Part shown: in pieces, positions 50,112-60,395 of the stretch
Position numbering within the stretch: position 1 is the first letter of the stretch
Layout of the letters: each line of letters begins with the position of its first letter
Assembly (NCBI GenBank): GCA_964493245.1
Contig: CAZBNB010000004.1
Span: 1-64,000 of the forward strand
Direction of reading: 5' to 3'
Source of the DNA: CAZBNB01 sp964493245
GTDB taxonomy: Bacteria; Pseudomonadota; Gammaproteobacteria; Legionellales; Legionellaceae
Length of the DNA stretch: 64,000 nucleotides
The notes under the pieces: generated by a model
What the model was told of the DNA's origin: nothing
Seen by the model: only the letters and a program-made list of their open reading frames with translations
The model's database searches: none
Translations under genes and position numbers: made by a program

Positions 50112-51644
50112 TTAACTATTTTCCGATGTGGAACTCATTGGCTTAGTTTCCCGCGGAGGACAATGGTACTCCGCTGTTACTTCATTCTGCTCATTTCTGA
50201 CCCGCAGCACCACCGGAAACTTCCATAATCGATAAAGATGCTTCATCACATCTTCAGTGGTTTTGCCCATAGGAATGCGTTGTCGCTGCGTATATTCCAA
50301 AGTCAGAGAACGATCGCCCTCGATATCGACAGCAATCACTTGAATATCTGGTTCGCGATTGCCTAAATTATATTGCGCGGACAATGCTTCACGGATTTGT
50401 TGATAGCCGGGTTCGTTGTGGATAGCGCCCACCAAATAATCTGTTTGCCTATCGTCATCTATCAATTGAAATAACTTCAATTCACGCATTAATTTAGGTG
50501 ATAAGTATTGCGCAATGAAGCTTTCGTCCTTGTAATAACGCATGGCTTTATCTAAGCTCGTTTGCCAATCCGTGTTGGCCAAATCAGGAAACCAGTGTTT
50601 ATCTTCTGCTGTTGGATTTTCTGCAATACGGCGGATATCTTGCATCATGTTATAGCCTAACGTATAAGGATTAATACCAGAATAATAAGGGCTATTGTAC
50701 GGGGCTTGATAAACCACATTGGTGTGTGTTTGTAAAATTTCTAACATAAATTCGTCTGTTACTAATTTTTCATCATATAGCGCATGAATCAAGGTGTAGT
50801 GCCAAAAACAAGCCCAGCCTTCGTTCATCACTTTTGTTTGTTGTTGTGGATAAAAATATTGGGCAATCTTACGCACGATACGCACCACCTCTCGTTGCCA
50901 TGGCAGTAATAAGGGGGCGTGTTTTTCGATGAAATACAATATATTTTCTTGTGGCTCTGCCGGGTACGGTTTCTTCGTTTGTTTACTCTCTTCTTTATGA
51001 CTTTTAGGAATGGTTCGCCATAATTCATTCACTTCGGACTGCATGTAAATTTCACGATTTTGTTGACGAATTTTTTCTTCTTGAATCGATAGCGCCGGTG
51101 GGTGCTTGTAGCGGTCAACGCCGTAGTTCATGAGCGCATGACACGAATCTAAGATATTCTCAACTTCCTCTATGCCATAGCGCTCTTCACACTCGCTAAT
51201 ATAGTTTTTAGCGAATACCAAGTAATCAATAATCGCGTCTGCGGCGGTCCACATTTTAAATAAATAATTGTTTTTGAAAAAAGAGTTATGTCCGTAGCAG
51301 GCATGTGCGATAACCAATGCTTGAACAGCAATGGTATTTTCTTCCATTAAATACGAAACACACGGATTTGAGTTAATGACCAATTCGTAGGCTAAACCCA
51401 TCGCGCCACGTTGATAGTTTTTTTCTACGGAAACAAAATGCTTTCCAAAAGACCAGTGGCTGTAATTAATTGGCATCCCAACAGACGCATATGCATCTAT
51501 CATTTGTTCAGCAGAAATCATTTCGATTTGATTAGGATACGTGTCTAAACCAAAATCTTTGGCGATGCGACCAATTTCACGGTCATACGCACCCAGCAAC
51601 TCAAACGTCCATTCTGGCCCTGTTGATAATGGTTTCTTTTTCAT
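50112..51644 (-). CDS. SpoVR family protein (YcgB-like)
   Basis: A 510-residue protein with the SpoVR/YcgB wording: NYSHWSFGKHF, HACYGHNSFFKNN and the conserved MNEGWACFWHYTL. The function is not firmly known. In gammaproteobacteria it is encoded with PrkA and YeaH and linked to stress or stationary-phase physiology. It is the last gene of this operon, and its ATG overlaps the yeaH stop. Confidence 0.93.
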   Translation of the reverse strand: MKKKPLSTGPEWTFELLGAYDREIGRIAKDFGLDTYPNQIEMISAEQMIDAYASVGMPINYSHWSFGKHFVSVEKNYQRGAMGLAYELVINSNPCVSYLMEENTIAVQALVIAHACYGHNSFFKNNYLFKMWTAADAIIDYLVFAKNYISECEERYGIEEVENILDSCHALMNYGVDRYKHPPALSIQEEKIRQQNREIYMQSEVNELWRTIPKSHKEESKQTKKPYPAEPQENILYFIEKHAPLLLPWQREVVRIVRKIAQYFYPQQQTKVMNEGWACFWHYTLIHALYDEKLVTDEFMLEILQTHTNVVYQAPYNSPYYSGINPYTLGYNMMQDIRRIAENPTAEDKHWFPDLANTDWQTSLDKAMRYYKDESFIAQYLSPKLMRELKLFQLIDDDRQTDYLVGAIHNEPGYQQIREALSAQYNLGNREPDIQVIAVDIEGDRSLTLEYTQRQRIPMGKTTEDVMKHLYRLWKFPVVLRVRNEQNEVTAEYHCPPRETKPMSSTSENS

Positions 51645-52927
51645 ACTGTTTTCCTCTTAAATAATTCGCGAAAAACAGGGTAAATATTGGCAATATTATC
51701 AATATTTTCCATGGAAAAATGATCAAATTGCTGTTGAATTTGCTCGTAAACTTCCCACAAACTTTGATGGTGTCTTGGCATGATTTCAATGTAAGCAAAA
51801 TACTGTACCAGTGGCATGATTTTATCGCGCATCAGTTCAAAGCAATAAGGTGAGTCAGCGTTCCAATTATCACCATCAGAGGCTTGAGCGACATAAATAT
51901 TCCAAGTTGCGGGGTTATAACTTCTTTCAATCGTTTGACTGAGTAATTCTAATGCACTAGAAACGACCGTGCCACCAGTTTCTCGAGAATAAAAGAAATC
52001 ATTCTCATCAACTTCTTTGGCTGACGTATGATGACGAATAAAAACCAGCTCAATTTTGTTGTAATTTCGTTTTAAAAATAAATAAAGCAAAATAAAAAAG
52101 CGTTTGGCGATGTCTTTTTTCGGCTCATCCATTGATCCTGAAACGTCCATGACACAAAACATCACGGCTTGTGTGGTTGGTGATGGAACGCGGACCCGAT
52201 TGTTGTAGCGTAAATCGATCGAATCAATAAAAGGCACGCCCAATAATTTTCTTTTGAGTTTATCTATTTCATTCAATAAACCTTGCTTCTTGGTCTCGTT
52301 ATCCTGTTCTATCGCTTTGGTAGAAGAGGGAGCTGTCTCCAGCGCTTGTAATTCTTTTTCTAGTGCGTTTAAACGCTGTTTGTAAATCGACATGAAGGCC
52401 ATCCGTCTACCAGTAGCCTGTTTCAAAGAGCGTAATACATTGATATTGGTTGGAATTCCAGTGGTTGTAACTCCGGCGCGTACGGTTTTCATGGTGCTGA
52501 TTTTGGCCAATTCTTTCTTCACCAAATCAGGGAGCTCTAAATCTTCGAAATACATTTCCAAAAACTCTTCACGAGACAGCTCGAAGACAAAATCATCCTC
52601 TCCTTCGCCGCTGTTGCTGGCTTCGCCACCACCGCCTTGGCTAGATGCATTTTCATTAGATCGTGTAATTTTATCGCCTGATATAAATTGGTCATTGCCA
52701 GGTAAAACATGCTCTGTATATCCGCCACGACCATGCTGGAATCTGGGTTCGGCAATGTCCTTTGCTGGAATATTAATAGACTCACCTTGGTCAATGTTGG
52801 TGATGCTTCGTTTTCCAATGGCATCAAAAACAGCTCGTTTTATTTGTTCTTTGTGACGCAGCAAAAAGCGACGGCGGTTAACCGTGCTTTTGTGCCGTGT
52901 TTTTCGTCGATCAATAAATTGGCTCAT
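51641..52927 (-). CDS. yeaH: DUF444/YeaH family protein
   Basis: A 428-residue protein of the YeaH/YhbH family, starting MSQFIDRRKTRHKSTVNR. A glycine- and serine-rich segment near 85-110 is followed by a von Willebrand factor A-like domain with the metal site wording CVMDVSGSMDEPKKD and the later TGGTVVSSAL. It lies between prkA and spoVR and is thought to work with the PrkA kinase. Confidence 0.93.
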   Translation of the reverse strand: MSQFIDRRKTRHKSTVNRRRFLLRHKEQIKRAVFDAIGKRSITNIDQGESINIPAKDIAEPRFQHGRGGYTEHVLPGNDQFISGDKITRSNENASSQGGGGEASNSGEGEDDFVFELSREEFLEMYFEDLELPDLVKKELAKISTMKTVRAGVTTTGIPTNINVLRSLKQATGRRMAFMSIYKQRLNALEKELQALETAPSSTKAIEQDNETKKQGLLNEIDKLKRKLLGVPFIDSIDLRYNNRVRVPSPTTQAVMFCVMDVSGSMDEPKKDIAKRFFILLYLFLKRNYNKIELVFIRHHTSAKEVDENDFFYSRETGGTVVSSALELLSQTIERSYNPATWNIYVAQASDGDNWNADSPYCFELMRDKIMPLVQYFAYIEIMPRHHQSLWEVYEQIQQQFDHFSMENIDNIANIYPVFRELFKRKTV

Positions 52928-52952
52928 GGCGAATCACCCAATTAAGGTGTAT

Positions 52953-54884
52953 CTATTGTGATTTCCTAACGCGTAAATACCATTCACATAACAATCGTAC
53001 TTGTTTACGGGTATAGCCCTTATCAACCATGCGCGCAATAAAGTCCTCATGCTTCTTCTTGTCTTCTTCAGACGCTTTGGCATTGAATGAAATGACTGGC
53101 AACAAGTCTTCGGTATTAGAAAACATTTTTTTCTCAATGACAGTCCGTAGTTTTTCGTAACTGTTCCATTTGGGGTTGTTGCCATGATTATTGGCTCGGG
53201 CACGTAAAACAAAGTTAACAACCTCATTACGAAAGTCTTTGGGATTAGAAATGCCAGCTGGTTTTTCAATTTTTTCAAGATCGGCATTTAAAGCTGCACG
53301 ATCAAAAATTTCACCGGTATCAGGATCACGGTAATCTTGATCTTGAATCCAGAAATCAGCATATGTAATGTATCGGTCAAAAATATTCTGACCATATTCA
53401 GAATAAGACTCTAAATAAGCCGTTTGAATTTCTTTACCAATAAATTCTACATATTTAGGTGATAGAAACTCTTTGATAAAAGATAAATACTTTTCGTGAA
53501 CTTCTTGCGGAAATTGCTCTTGTTCTATTTGTCTCTCTAGTACATATAATAAATGAACCGGGTTAGCGGCGATTTCACTGTGATCAAAGTTAAATACCTT
53601 AGAGAGAATTTTGAAAGCGAAGCGTGTCGAAATACCATTCATGCCCTCGTCTACGCCGGCAAAATCGCGATACTCTTGATAGGATTTCGCTTTGGGGTCG
53701 GTATCTTTTAAACTCTCGCCGTTGTAGACACGGAGTTTAGAATAAATACTGGAGTTTTGTGGTTCTTTTATCCGCGTCAAAACAGAAAATTGTGCCAACA
53801 TATTTAATGTTCCAGGGGCACAAGATGCTTTTAACAGCGAGCTACTGTCAATCAATTTTTGATAAATTTTGATTTCTTCAGATACCCTTAAGCAATAAGG
53901 GACTTTGACGATATTAATGCGATCAATGAATGCTTCGTTGTTTTTATTGTTACGAAAGGTCTGCCATTCTGACTCGTTTGAATGTGCAAGAATAATGCCC
54001 TCAAAGGGAATAGACGATAAACCTTCTGTTGGGTTGTAATTCCCTTCTTGTGTGGCTGTTAACAATGGATGCAATACTTTGATGGGCGCTTTGAACATTT
54101 CCACAAATTCGAGCAAGCCACGATTGGCACGACATAAACCACCCGAATAGCTGTACGCATCTGGATCATCTTGTGAAAAAGCTTCAAGCTTACGAATGTC
54201 GACTTTACCAACCAAAGAAGAAATATCTTGGTTATTTTCATCACCAGGCTCTGTTTTAGCAATGGCGATTTGTCGCATACGTGACGGTTTCACTTTAATC
54301 ACTTTGAATTGACTGATGTCACCATTGAATTCTTGTAGACGTTTAATGGCCCAAGGCGACATAATATAGCGCAGATAACGCTTGGGAATACCGTATTTTT
54401 CACGCAGAATCTCAGCATCTTCTTCGGGATTAAACAAAGATAATGGGGACTCATGTACAGGGGAGCCTTTAATGGCATAAATCGGCGTTTTTTCCATTAA
54501 ATCTTTTAATTTTTCTGCTAAAGACGATTTACCACCACCAACCGGGCCAAGTAAATATAAAACTTGCTTTGTTTCTTCTAACCCCTGAGCGGCGTGTTTT
54601 AAAAATCCAACAATTTGCTCGATGGGATCTTCCATCCCATAAAAATCGTCGAAGACACGGTAGTGTTCAATCACTTTATTAGAAAAAATACGTGACAGAA
54701 TGGGATCTTGGCGAGTGTCAATTTCTTCAGGTTTCCCAATCGCCATGAGCAAACGTTCAGCAGGATTAGCGTAAACAGACGGGTCTTGTTTACACAATTC
54801 CAAATAGTCGTTGAGGCTCATTTCTTCTTCTTGATTGGTTTCATAGCGACGCGTGTAATTTTCTAAGAACGCTCGTGTACTCAT
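52953..54884 (-). CDS. prkA: PrkA family serine protein kinase (YeaG)
   Basis: A 643-residue protein: an AAA+-like N-terminal domain with Walker A LGPVGGGKSSLAE near residues 110-120, and a C-terminal PrkA kinase-type domain. E. coli YeaG is of similar length. GGAGG is eight bases before the ATG at 54884, and the family start MSTRAFLENY agrees, so the longer frame to 54926 is rejected. It leads the prkA-yeaH-spoVR operon, which diverges from pepN. Confidence 0.95.
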   Translation of the reverse strand: MSTRAFLENYTRRYETNQEEEMSLNDYLELCKQDPSVYANPAERLLMAIGKPEEIDTRQDPILSRIFSNKVIEHYRVFDDFYGMEDPIEQIVGFLKHAAQGLEETKQVLYLLGPVGGGKSSLAEKLKDLMEKTPIYAIKGSPVHESPLSLFNPEEDAEILREKYGIPKRYLRYIMSPWAIKRLQEFNGDISQFKVIKVKPSRMRQIAIAKTEPGDENNQDISSLVGKVDIRKLEAFSQDDPDAYSYSGGLCRANRGLLEFVEMFKAPIKVLHPLLTATQEGNYNPTEGLSSIPFEGIILAHSNESEWQTFRNNKNNEAFIDRINIVKVPYCLRVSEEIKIYQKLIDSSSLLKASCAPGTLNMLAQFSVLTRIKEPQNSSIYSKLRVYNGESLKDTDPKAKSYQEYRDFAGVDEGMNGISTRFAFKILSKVFNFDHSEIAANPVHLLYVLERQIEQEQFPQEVHEKYLSFIKEFLSPKYVEFIGKEIQTAYLESYSEYGQNIFDRYITYADFWIQDQDYRDPDTGEIFDRAALNADLEKIEKPAGISNPKDFRNEVVNFVLRARANNHGNNPKWNSYEKLRTVIEKKMFSNTEDLLPVISFNAKASEEDKKKHEDFIARMVDKGYTRKQVRLLCEWYLRVRKSQ

Positions 54885-55010
54885 GACCATTTCCTCCACA
54901 CTTCGGAAAGAGATTTGTGAAAACAAAAATTATCCTCGATAGTGTCAGTATAGAATGAAATTTAATATACTGCTAACAGACTTTTAATCTTTATTTATGA
55001 TGGGACATCT

Positions 55011-57590
55011 ATGAGCCAAACCACGACTTATTTAAAAAATTATCAACCCGTGCCATTTGTAGTGATTTCCATCAATTTGGATGTGGCCTTGTATGATGAA
55101 GAGGCATTGATCACGAATACCATGGTGTTACAGCGTTGTCGTCCGGGTGTATTACGTTTATCGGGAGACGAATTAAATTTAGTTCAAGTGCAATTGAATG
55201 AGCGTGTATTAACAATGCCAGAATACCGACTGGAAGATCAGGACTTGGTGATAGAAAATTGTCCCGATGAATTTACGCTAACCATTACCACGCAGCTACG
55301 TCCACAAGACAATACTAAATTATCGGGCTTGTATCGCTCACACGCTATTTTTTGTACCCAATGTGAAGCAGAAGGATTTCGACGTATCACTTATTTTTAT
55401 GATAGACCCGATGTTTTAACGCGATACACCACACGTATCAGTGCTGATAAAACCGCTTGTCCTATATTGTTAGCGAATGGCAACCTGATTGATTCTGGTG
55501 AAACAGGGGATGGTCGTCATTGGGTGGTTTGGCAAGACCCGTTTAAGAAGCCTTCTTATTTATTTGCGTTGGTTGCTGGGCAGCTGGATTGTTATGCAGA
55601 TGAGTTTGTTACCGCGTCAGGTAATAAAGTGGACTTGCGTTTATATGTTGAACCGGGCAAGAGAGATCGTTGCGCGCACGCGATGGCATCTTTAAAACAT
55701 GCAATGCGTTGGGATGAAGAAAAATATGGCCGAGAATATGACTTGTCTATTTTGATGATCGTGGCTGTCAGCGATTTTAATTTGGGGGCAATGGAAAACA
55801 AAGGATTAAATATTTTTAATGATCAATATATTTTGGCGAGTCCTGATACGGCAACAGACTGGGATTATGCGCACGTAGAAAGTGTGGTTGGACATGAGTA
55901 CTTTCATAATTGGACAGGAAATCGTGTTACTTGTCGCGATTGGTTTCAATTAAGCTTGAAGGAAGGGCTAACGGTTTTTCGTGAGCAAACATTTGCGGGT
56001 GATATGAATTCTCCAGACGTGAATCGTATTGTTGATGTTAAAACGTTACGCAGTATTCAATTTCCAGAGGATGCTGGACGCATGGCTCATCCTGTAAGAC
56101 CAGAAACATATGAAGAAATCAACAATTTTTATACAGCGACGATTTATAATAAAGGCTCAGAGGTGATTGGTATGCAGCATACGCTTTTGGGTGATGCCGG
56201 ATTTCGTCGCGGCATGGACTTGTATTTTGAGCGTCATGATGGGCAAGCAGTGACCATTGATGATTTTGTTGCCGCCATGGAAGATGCGAATGATAAAGAT
56301 TTAACGCAATTTAAACGTTGGTATAGTCAAGCCGGCACACCGGTTGTTGAAGTGGAAAGCGTTTTCAAAGATCAACAGTTATCACTCACTTTAACGCAAT
56401 CTTGTCCGCCAACGCCTGAATGTGAACACAAACAACCCTTTCATATCCCGATTGCGCTGGCGCTTTTTAATCAGCAAGGTAAGCCATTAGCAACGGATCA
56501 AGCCCTGTTGGAGCTACGTGAAACCAGTCAAACATTTTATTTTGATGATTTGTCAGAAGAACCCGTTGTGTCTTTATTACGTGGATTTTCTGCGCCGATT
56601 ATTTTGAAATACGATCAATCAGATAAGGCACGACTAACCATTTTAGCTCATGAAACCGATGGCTTTTCAAAATGGGAAGCAGCTCAAAATTTAGCAACAA
56701 CGGTTCTGACCGATGCTTATCAACAGAATAAAGCACTGCATATTTCTGATGTCTTGATCGATGCTTTCTCTCAGGTTTTAGCTGACGAGCGATTAGATTG
56801 GGCCTTGCGCGCCGAATTGTTAACCATGCCGAGCTACGAACAATTGGCAAATGGCATTCAGCATCTGGATGTCGCTCGCCTTGAAGATGCGCGAGATGCA
56901 TTTCAATTGGCATTAGGTCGTTGTTTATTTGATCAATGCTCTCAAATGTATGATGCGCTTTGGGCAGCAGAAGATCATCAAATGAATGGTAAAGCATACG
57001 GGCGCAGACAATTGAAAAATCTGTGTTTGACTTTGATGATGAAAGCAAATGAAGCCGCAGCACTATCTCGATGTCAGACACAATTTACACAAGCAAAGAC
57101 CATGACGGATCAATGTGCAAGTTTAAGCTTATTAGCGAATTGTCATGATGATGCTGTTCGTGCCACAACACTTGATGCTTTTTATCAACAATGGCAACAC
57201 GAAGAGTTGGTGCTTGATAAATGGTTTGGTGTACAAGCGGTCGCCGCTCGTCCCCAAGTATTAGAAGAAGTTCGTTTATTGATGCAATCAAAAGCATTTA
57301 ATTTGAAAAATCCAAATCGGGTTCGTTCATTGGTTGGGCGCTTTTGTCAAAGTAATCCTCGTTATTTTCATGCAATTGATGGCCAAGGGTATCAATTTTT
57401 AACAGATATGCTTTGTCAATTAGATGCGATTAACCCACAATTAGCCGCACGTTTGGCAACACCTTTGACCAGATGGACGGGTTTAGATGAGCCGAGACAA
57501 CAATTGATTCAACATGCTTTGCAGCAGTTATCGAAACAATCTTTGTCTAAAGGGTTATCTGAATTGGTTACCAAGAGTTTGGTTAAATGA
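55011..57590 (+). CDS. pepN: Aminopeptidase N (M1 family)
   Basis: An 859-residue zinc metallopeptidase. The exopeptidase motif GAMEN lies in LGAMENKGLNIF, and the zinc site HEYFHNW with the downstream glutamate in LKEGLTVFREQ gives HExxH-x18-E, at about residues 295-320. It removes N-terminal residues from peptides in the cytosol. It starts with ATG after a weak purine stretch and diverges from the prkA operon. Confidence 0.97.
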   Translation: MSQTTTYLKNYQPVPFVVISINLDVALYDEEALITNTMVLQRCRPGVLRLSGDELNLVQVQLNERVLTMPEYRLEDQDLVIENCPDEFTLTITTQLRPQDNTKLSGLYRSHAIFCTQCEAEGFRRITYFYDRPDVLTRYTTRISADKTACPILLANGNLIDSGETGDGRHWVVWQDPFKKPSYLFALVAGQLDCYADEFVTASGNKVDLRLYVEPGKRDRCAHAMASLKHAMRWDEEKYGREYDLSILMIVAVSDFNLGAMENKGLNIFNDQYILASPDTATDWDYAHVESVVGHEYFHNWTGNRVTCRDWFQLSLKEGLTVFREQTFAGDMNSPDVNRIVDVKTLRSIQFPEDAGRMAHPVRPETYEEINNFYTATIYNKGSEVIGMQHTLLGDAGFRRGMDLYFERHDGQAVTIDDFVAAMEDANDKDLTQFKRWYSQAGTPVVEVESVFKDQQLSLTLTQSCPPTPECEHKQPFHIPIALALFNQQGKPLATDQALLELRETSQTFYFDDLSEEPVVSLLRGFSAPIILKYDQSDKARLTILAHETDGFSKWEAAQNLATTVLTDAYQQNKALHISDVLIDAFSQVLADERLDWALRAELLTMPSYEQLANGIQHLDVARLEDARDAFQLALGRCLFDQCSQMYDALWAAEDHQMNGKAYGRRQLKNLCLTLMMKANEAAALSRCQTQFTQAKTMTDQCASLSLLANCHDDAVRATTLDAFYQQWQHEELVLDKWFGVQAVAARPQVLEEVRLLMQSKAFNLKNPNRVRSLVGRFCQSNPRYFHAIDGQGYQFLTDMLCQLDAINPQLAARLATPLTRWTGLDEPRQQLIQHALQQLSKQSLSKGLSELVTKSLVK

Positions 57591-57650
57591 AACAATGTTT
57601 GAGTTTCGTGGAATAGATATGAACCTTTACTTTTGTTGTGGAGTCATTAC

Positions 57651-58460
57651 ATGATGCAATACGCGGTTATGGGAAATCCGATTGAACACAGTCTGTCTCC
57701 CTTGATTCATCAATTATTTGCGAAGCAATGTGGCTTAGTGCTTGAGTATGTAAAAATTTTAATTGATGTTGATCGCTTTGCTAGCCAAGTACACGATTTT
57801 TTTCAGCAAGGCGGGCGGGGCTTAAATATAACCTCGCCTTGCAAACAGCAAGCATTTACAATCAGTGATGACATGACTGCGCGCTGTGCCAAGGCCGGTG
57901 CTGCTAATACCTTGTGGCAGCATGAAGGGCGACTGATGGCTGATAACACCGATGGTGTCGGTTTTTTAGCTGATTTAAATCGTTATTTAGATGTTTGTGA
58001 CAAGCAGGTTTTAATTTTGGGAGCTGGAGGAGCTGTTCGAGGTATCTTGCAACCTTTATTAGACGCCAATCCACAGCAGATAACGATTGCGAATCGAACG
58101 CAGGCGACGGCATTGGCTTTACAAGCCGAGTTTCAGCAGGTAGATAAAATTCAACTCTCAGCGTGCGATGCACTTGATAAGCCTTATGACCTCATTGTGC
58201 ATGCTTTGCCCATGGGTGTGGAGGAAATGCATCCATTACCTTCCGTGGTTTTTCAATCCAATTCGCTGGGTTACGATTTAACGTATCACCGTTATGGTAT
58301 TACGCCTTTTGTTTCATACGTGCGCGCTCAGGGTGCGACAGCAGTGGATGGCATGGGTATGTTGATTTGTCAGGCAGCAGAGTCATTTCGAATTTGGCAT
58401 GGGGTTTTGCCTGATGTGGCAGGCATGAGTGATCTTGTGAGAAATGCCTCATTATGCTGA
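57651..58460 (+). CDS. aroE: Shikimate dehydrogenase
   Basis: A 269-residue NADP-dependent enzyme of the aromatic amino acid pathway that reduces 3-dehydroshikimate. The shikimate-binding opening GNPIEHSLSP, the nucleotide-binding GAGGAVRG and the C-terminal GMGMLICQAAESFRIW are present. A catalytic lysine is in ITSPCKQQA and an aspartate in NTDGVGF, as expected. GGAG precedes the ATG at 57651. It follows pepN by about 60 bases. Confidence 0.95.
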   Translation: MMQYAVMGNPIEHSLSPLIHQLFAKQCGLVLEYVKILIDVDRFASQVHDFFQQGGRGLNITSPCKQQAFTISDDMTARCAKAGAANTLWQHEGRLMADNTDGVGFLADLNRYLDVCDKQVLILGAGGAVRGILQPLLDANPQQITIANRTQATALALQAEFQQVDKIQLSACDALDKPYDLIVHALPMGVEEMHPLPSVVFQSNSLGYDLTYHRYGITPFVSYVRAQGATAVDGMGMLICQAAESFRIWHGVLPDVAGMSDLVRNASLC

Positions 58461-58529
58461 TATTGATGGACACCCATTGATTGGTTATGTTAGAGTTTTG
58501 CCAATTTTTTTGAGGTCAATGAGATACTG

Positions 58530-58898
58530 GTGAAAAGCTCAACAAACACGATTTTAACAACGCTTCGAAGACAGCTTATAGAAATCAACGCAGAACAGAT
58601 AAGCTCTTTTGCAAATACTTTCATCGGCGCTGACTATACAAAGAATGAAAGCATGGTGTTAGCGGAGGTGTTTTTAGACAGAGCTTGCTTAGCGAGCGCT
58701 GTAACTCAAACGCCATCCAAAAAAGCTTCATATCTGGCCTCAGATGAGGGGGAAGACAAGAGCATTGTGGATCTTACTCAAAAGTCTTCTTCAGTTGAGT
58801 TGCAACCTCCACACAAGAATATAAAAACGCAAAGTGAAGAGGGCATCGATGAAAATGACCCAGATGGATCTCCAAAAAGAGTCGCTAAAATGTGGTAG
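58530..58898 (+). CDS. Small polar protein of unknown function
   Basis: A 122-residue protein with a helical N-terminal half (LTTLRRQLIEINAEQISSF) and a disordered-looking C-terminal half rich in Ser, Lys, Glu and Asp. No family is recognised. It uses GTG, with a purine-rich stretch about ten bases upstream, and converges on the patatin gene. It could be a small effector, which is speculation. Confidence 0.5.
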   Translation: MKSSTNTILTTLRRQLIEINAEQISSFANTFIGADYTKNESMVLAEVFLDRACLASAVTQTPSKKASYLASDEGEDKSIVDLTQKSSSVELQPPHKNIKTQSEEGIDENDPDGSPKRVAKMW

Positions 58899-58918
58899 AT
58901 TTTTGCCAGGGTTCCCCT

Positions 58919-60034
58919 CTATTTACCTCCAAAAAACTGGTTTACTTTATCGGCTGAATTGATAGTATCGTTGTAACCCAACTCCAATAAATCCTCTGTA
59001 AACTCTCTCTCAAATAACAAGAAGCTTAATAAGTCGCCCGATTGGCTTTGAGCGCCAAGTAAATTAAGTAATCCTCGCAATAATGTCGGCATAACCATAT
59101 AATCTGATTGCGCAATTTTTGCCACATCCACACTGGGGCGAATGTAGAGTGTATCAACAGGGCGCCACGGTGCGTTGCGCTTTTTCCACATAGACAATAA
59201 GTGCACAATTTCATTCATGCGGTTGACCAATTCAATATCACGGTCCAAATTATCTAAGAACACGCTGCTTAAGATACTACCTAATACATGCGCAAAACCA
59301 ATATCTTTACTGCTTAGTTTTTCTGGTGTCTCGTTGAGTTGGGCATGTCGAGTTCCTAGAACCAATATTTTTTCGACATTAAAACGCAACGCACCGCGTA
59401 AAGGTGAAATCAGCCCCATCCCGCCATCACCATAATGAGAGCCTGAAATTTTTACAGTTGGAAAAAATAAGGGGAGCGCACTTGACGCGAGGATATGTTC
59501 CATATTCATTCCAACACGCTGACTAATGTGGCGAGGATATTCCCAATCTTCAAAATGAGATTTGTGATGTTGATAAAATGAGACCGTTTGCTGTGTTTCA
59601 TAGCAATGGCTGATGACTTCCATAGTTTCTAACACATTGTTTTCAATATTGATTTTAATCCGCTCAAAATCGATGTGATCACTGATAAACGTATGGAGTG
59701 GATCGGTATCTAAAAAATGCGTCGGTTGAGAGCTCTTAACGAAAATATGACTCAAATTGCGTAACAATGATTTACTCAATTCAGCATTGCGTGCTTTAAA
59801 AATTTGGTCGCAGTGAATATTGAGCCAGAGAGATTCTAGCCGCTCGACGGCCATTGAAAAATCATCGGCGTGTTGTGCCAGAATCGCGGCGTTAATACTA
59901 CCAACACTGACACCACTGACCATGGTAAAAGGAATCGCCTTCACCGCAAGAATATGGCTAATTGCTTTCAAAACCCCTGCTTGATAGGCACCTCTAGCGC
60001 CACCACCCGCAAGATATAAGGCTATCCTAGCCAT
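58919..60034 (-). CDS. Patatin-like phospholipase
   Basis: A 371-residue lipid hydrolase. The oxyanion hole GGGARG is at residues 10-15, the nucleophile Ser43 in GVSVG, and the catalytic Asp203 in GDGG. It has no signal peptide. Patatins cleave acyl chains from phospholipids. Bacterial members include both housekeeping RssA-like proteins and secreted toxins, and this one fits the RssA-like type in length. It uses a Ser-Asp dyad as expected. Confidence 0.92.
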   Translation of the reverse strand: MARIALYLAGGGARGAYQAGVLKAISHILAVKAIPFTMVSGVSVGSINAAILAQHADDFSMAVERLESLWLNIHCDQIFKARNAELSKSLLRNLSHIFVKSSQPTHFLDTDPLHTFISDHIDFERIKINIENNVLETMEVISHCYETQQTVSFYQHHKSHFEDWEYPRHISQRVGMNMEHILASSALPLFFPTVKISGSHYGDGGMGLISPLRGALRFNVEKILVLGTRHAQLNETPEKLSSKDIGFAHVLGSILSSVFLDNLDRDIELVNRMNEIVHLLSMWKKRNAPWRPVDTLYIRPSVDVAKIAQSDYMVMPTLLRGLLNLLGAQSQSGDLLSFLLFEREFTEDLLELGYNDTINSADKVNQFFGGK

Positions 60035-60098
60035 AACAACTCTTTAAATACTAGTGAGATATTAGGACTATAATGGAGTCTTAAGTGTCGATCAAGAC

Positions 60099-60265
60099 AT
60101 ATACCTTGCGCACATGCGTTTTCGGTTTTGTAGCATCCCATCTACGGCTCCTCTTATACGTTAAAAAAGGCTTACATATGAATAACTATGCGCGCATTTT
60201 TTAACATACGAGCTGAACCATATCTGGGCGCTACAAAACCGAGAGCGCATGTGCGCAAGGTATAT
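60099..60265. mobile_element. MITE-like element, second full copy (inverted)
   Basis: Terminal repeats ATATACCTTGCGCACATG lie at 60099-60116 and 60248-60265, with an inner GTTTTCGGTTTTGTAGC half at the left and its counterpart at the right. The 44-bp core at 60161-60204 is the exact reverse complement of the core at 41244-41287. It sits in the region upstream of the POT transporter gene and the patatin gene. Confidence 0.88.
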
Positions 60266-60395
60266 ACCAGAAACCTTTCATCGATTTTGCCCTTAGCTAA
60301 ACCAAGCATTTTCAATGATGACGGGTATCGATTGTGATTCAAGATAAAATATTATACAATTAGCCCTAAGCCTTTAAGAATATTCTCCCTTCAAT

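Noticed and set aside
52392..52856. 154-codon plus-strand frame inside yeaH
   Set aside because: It is antisense to the conserved yeaH gene, and its serine-rich product mirrors the glycine/serine-rich segment of YeaH.
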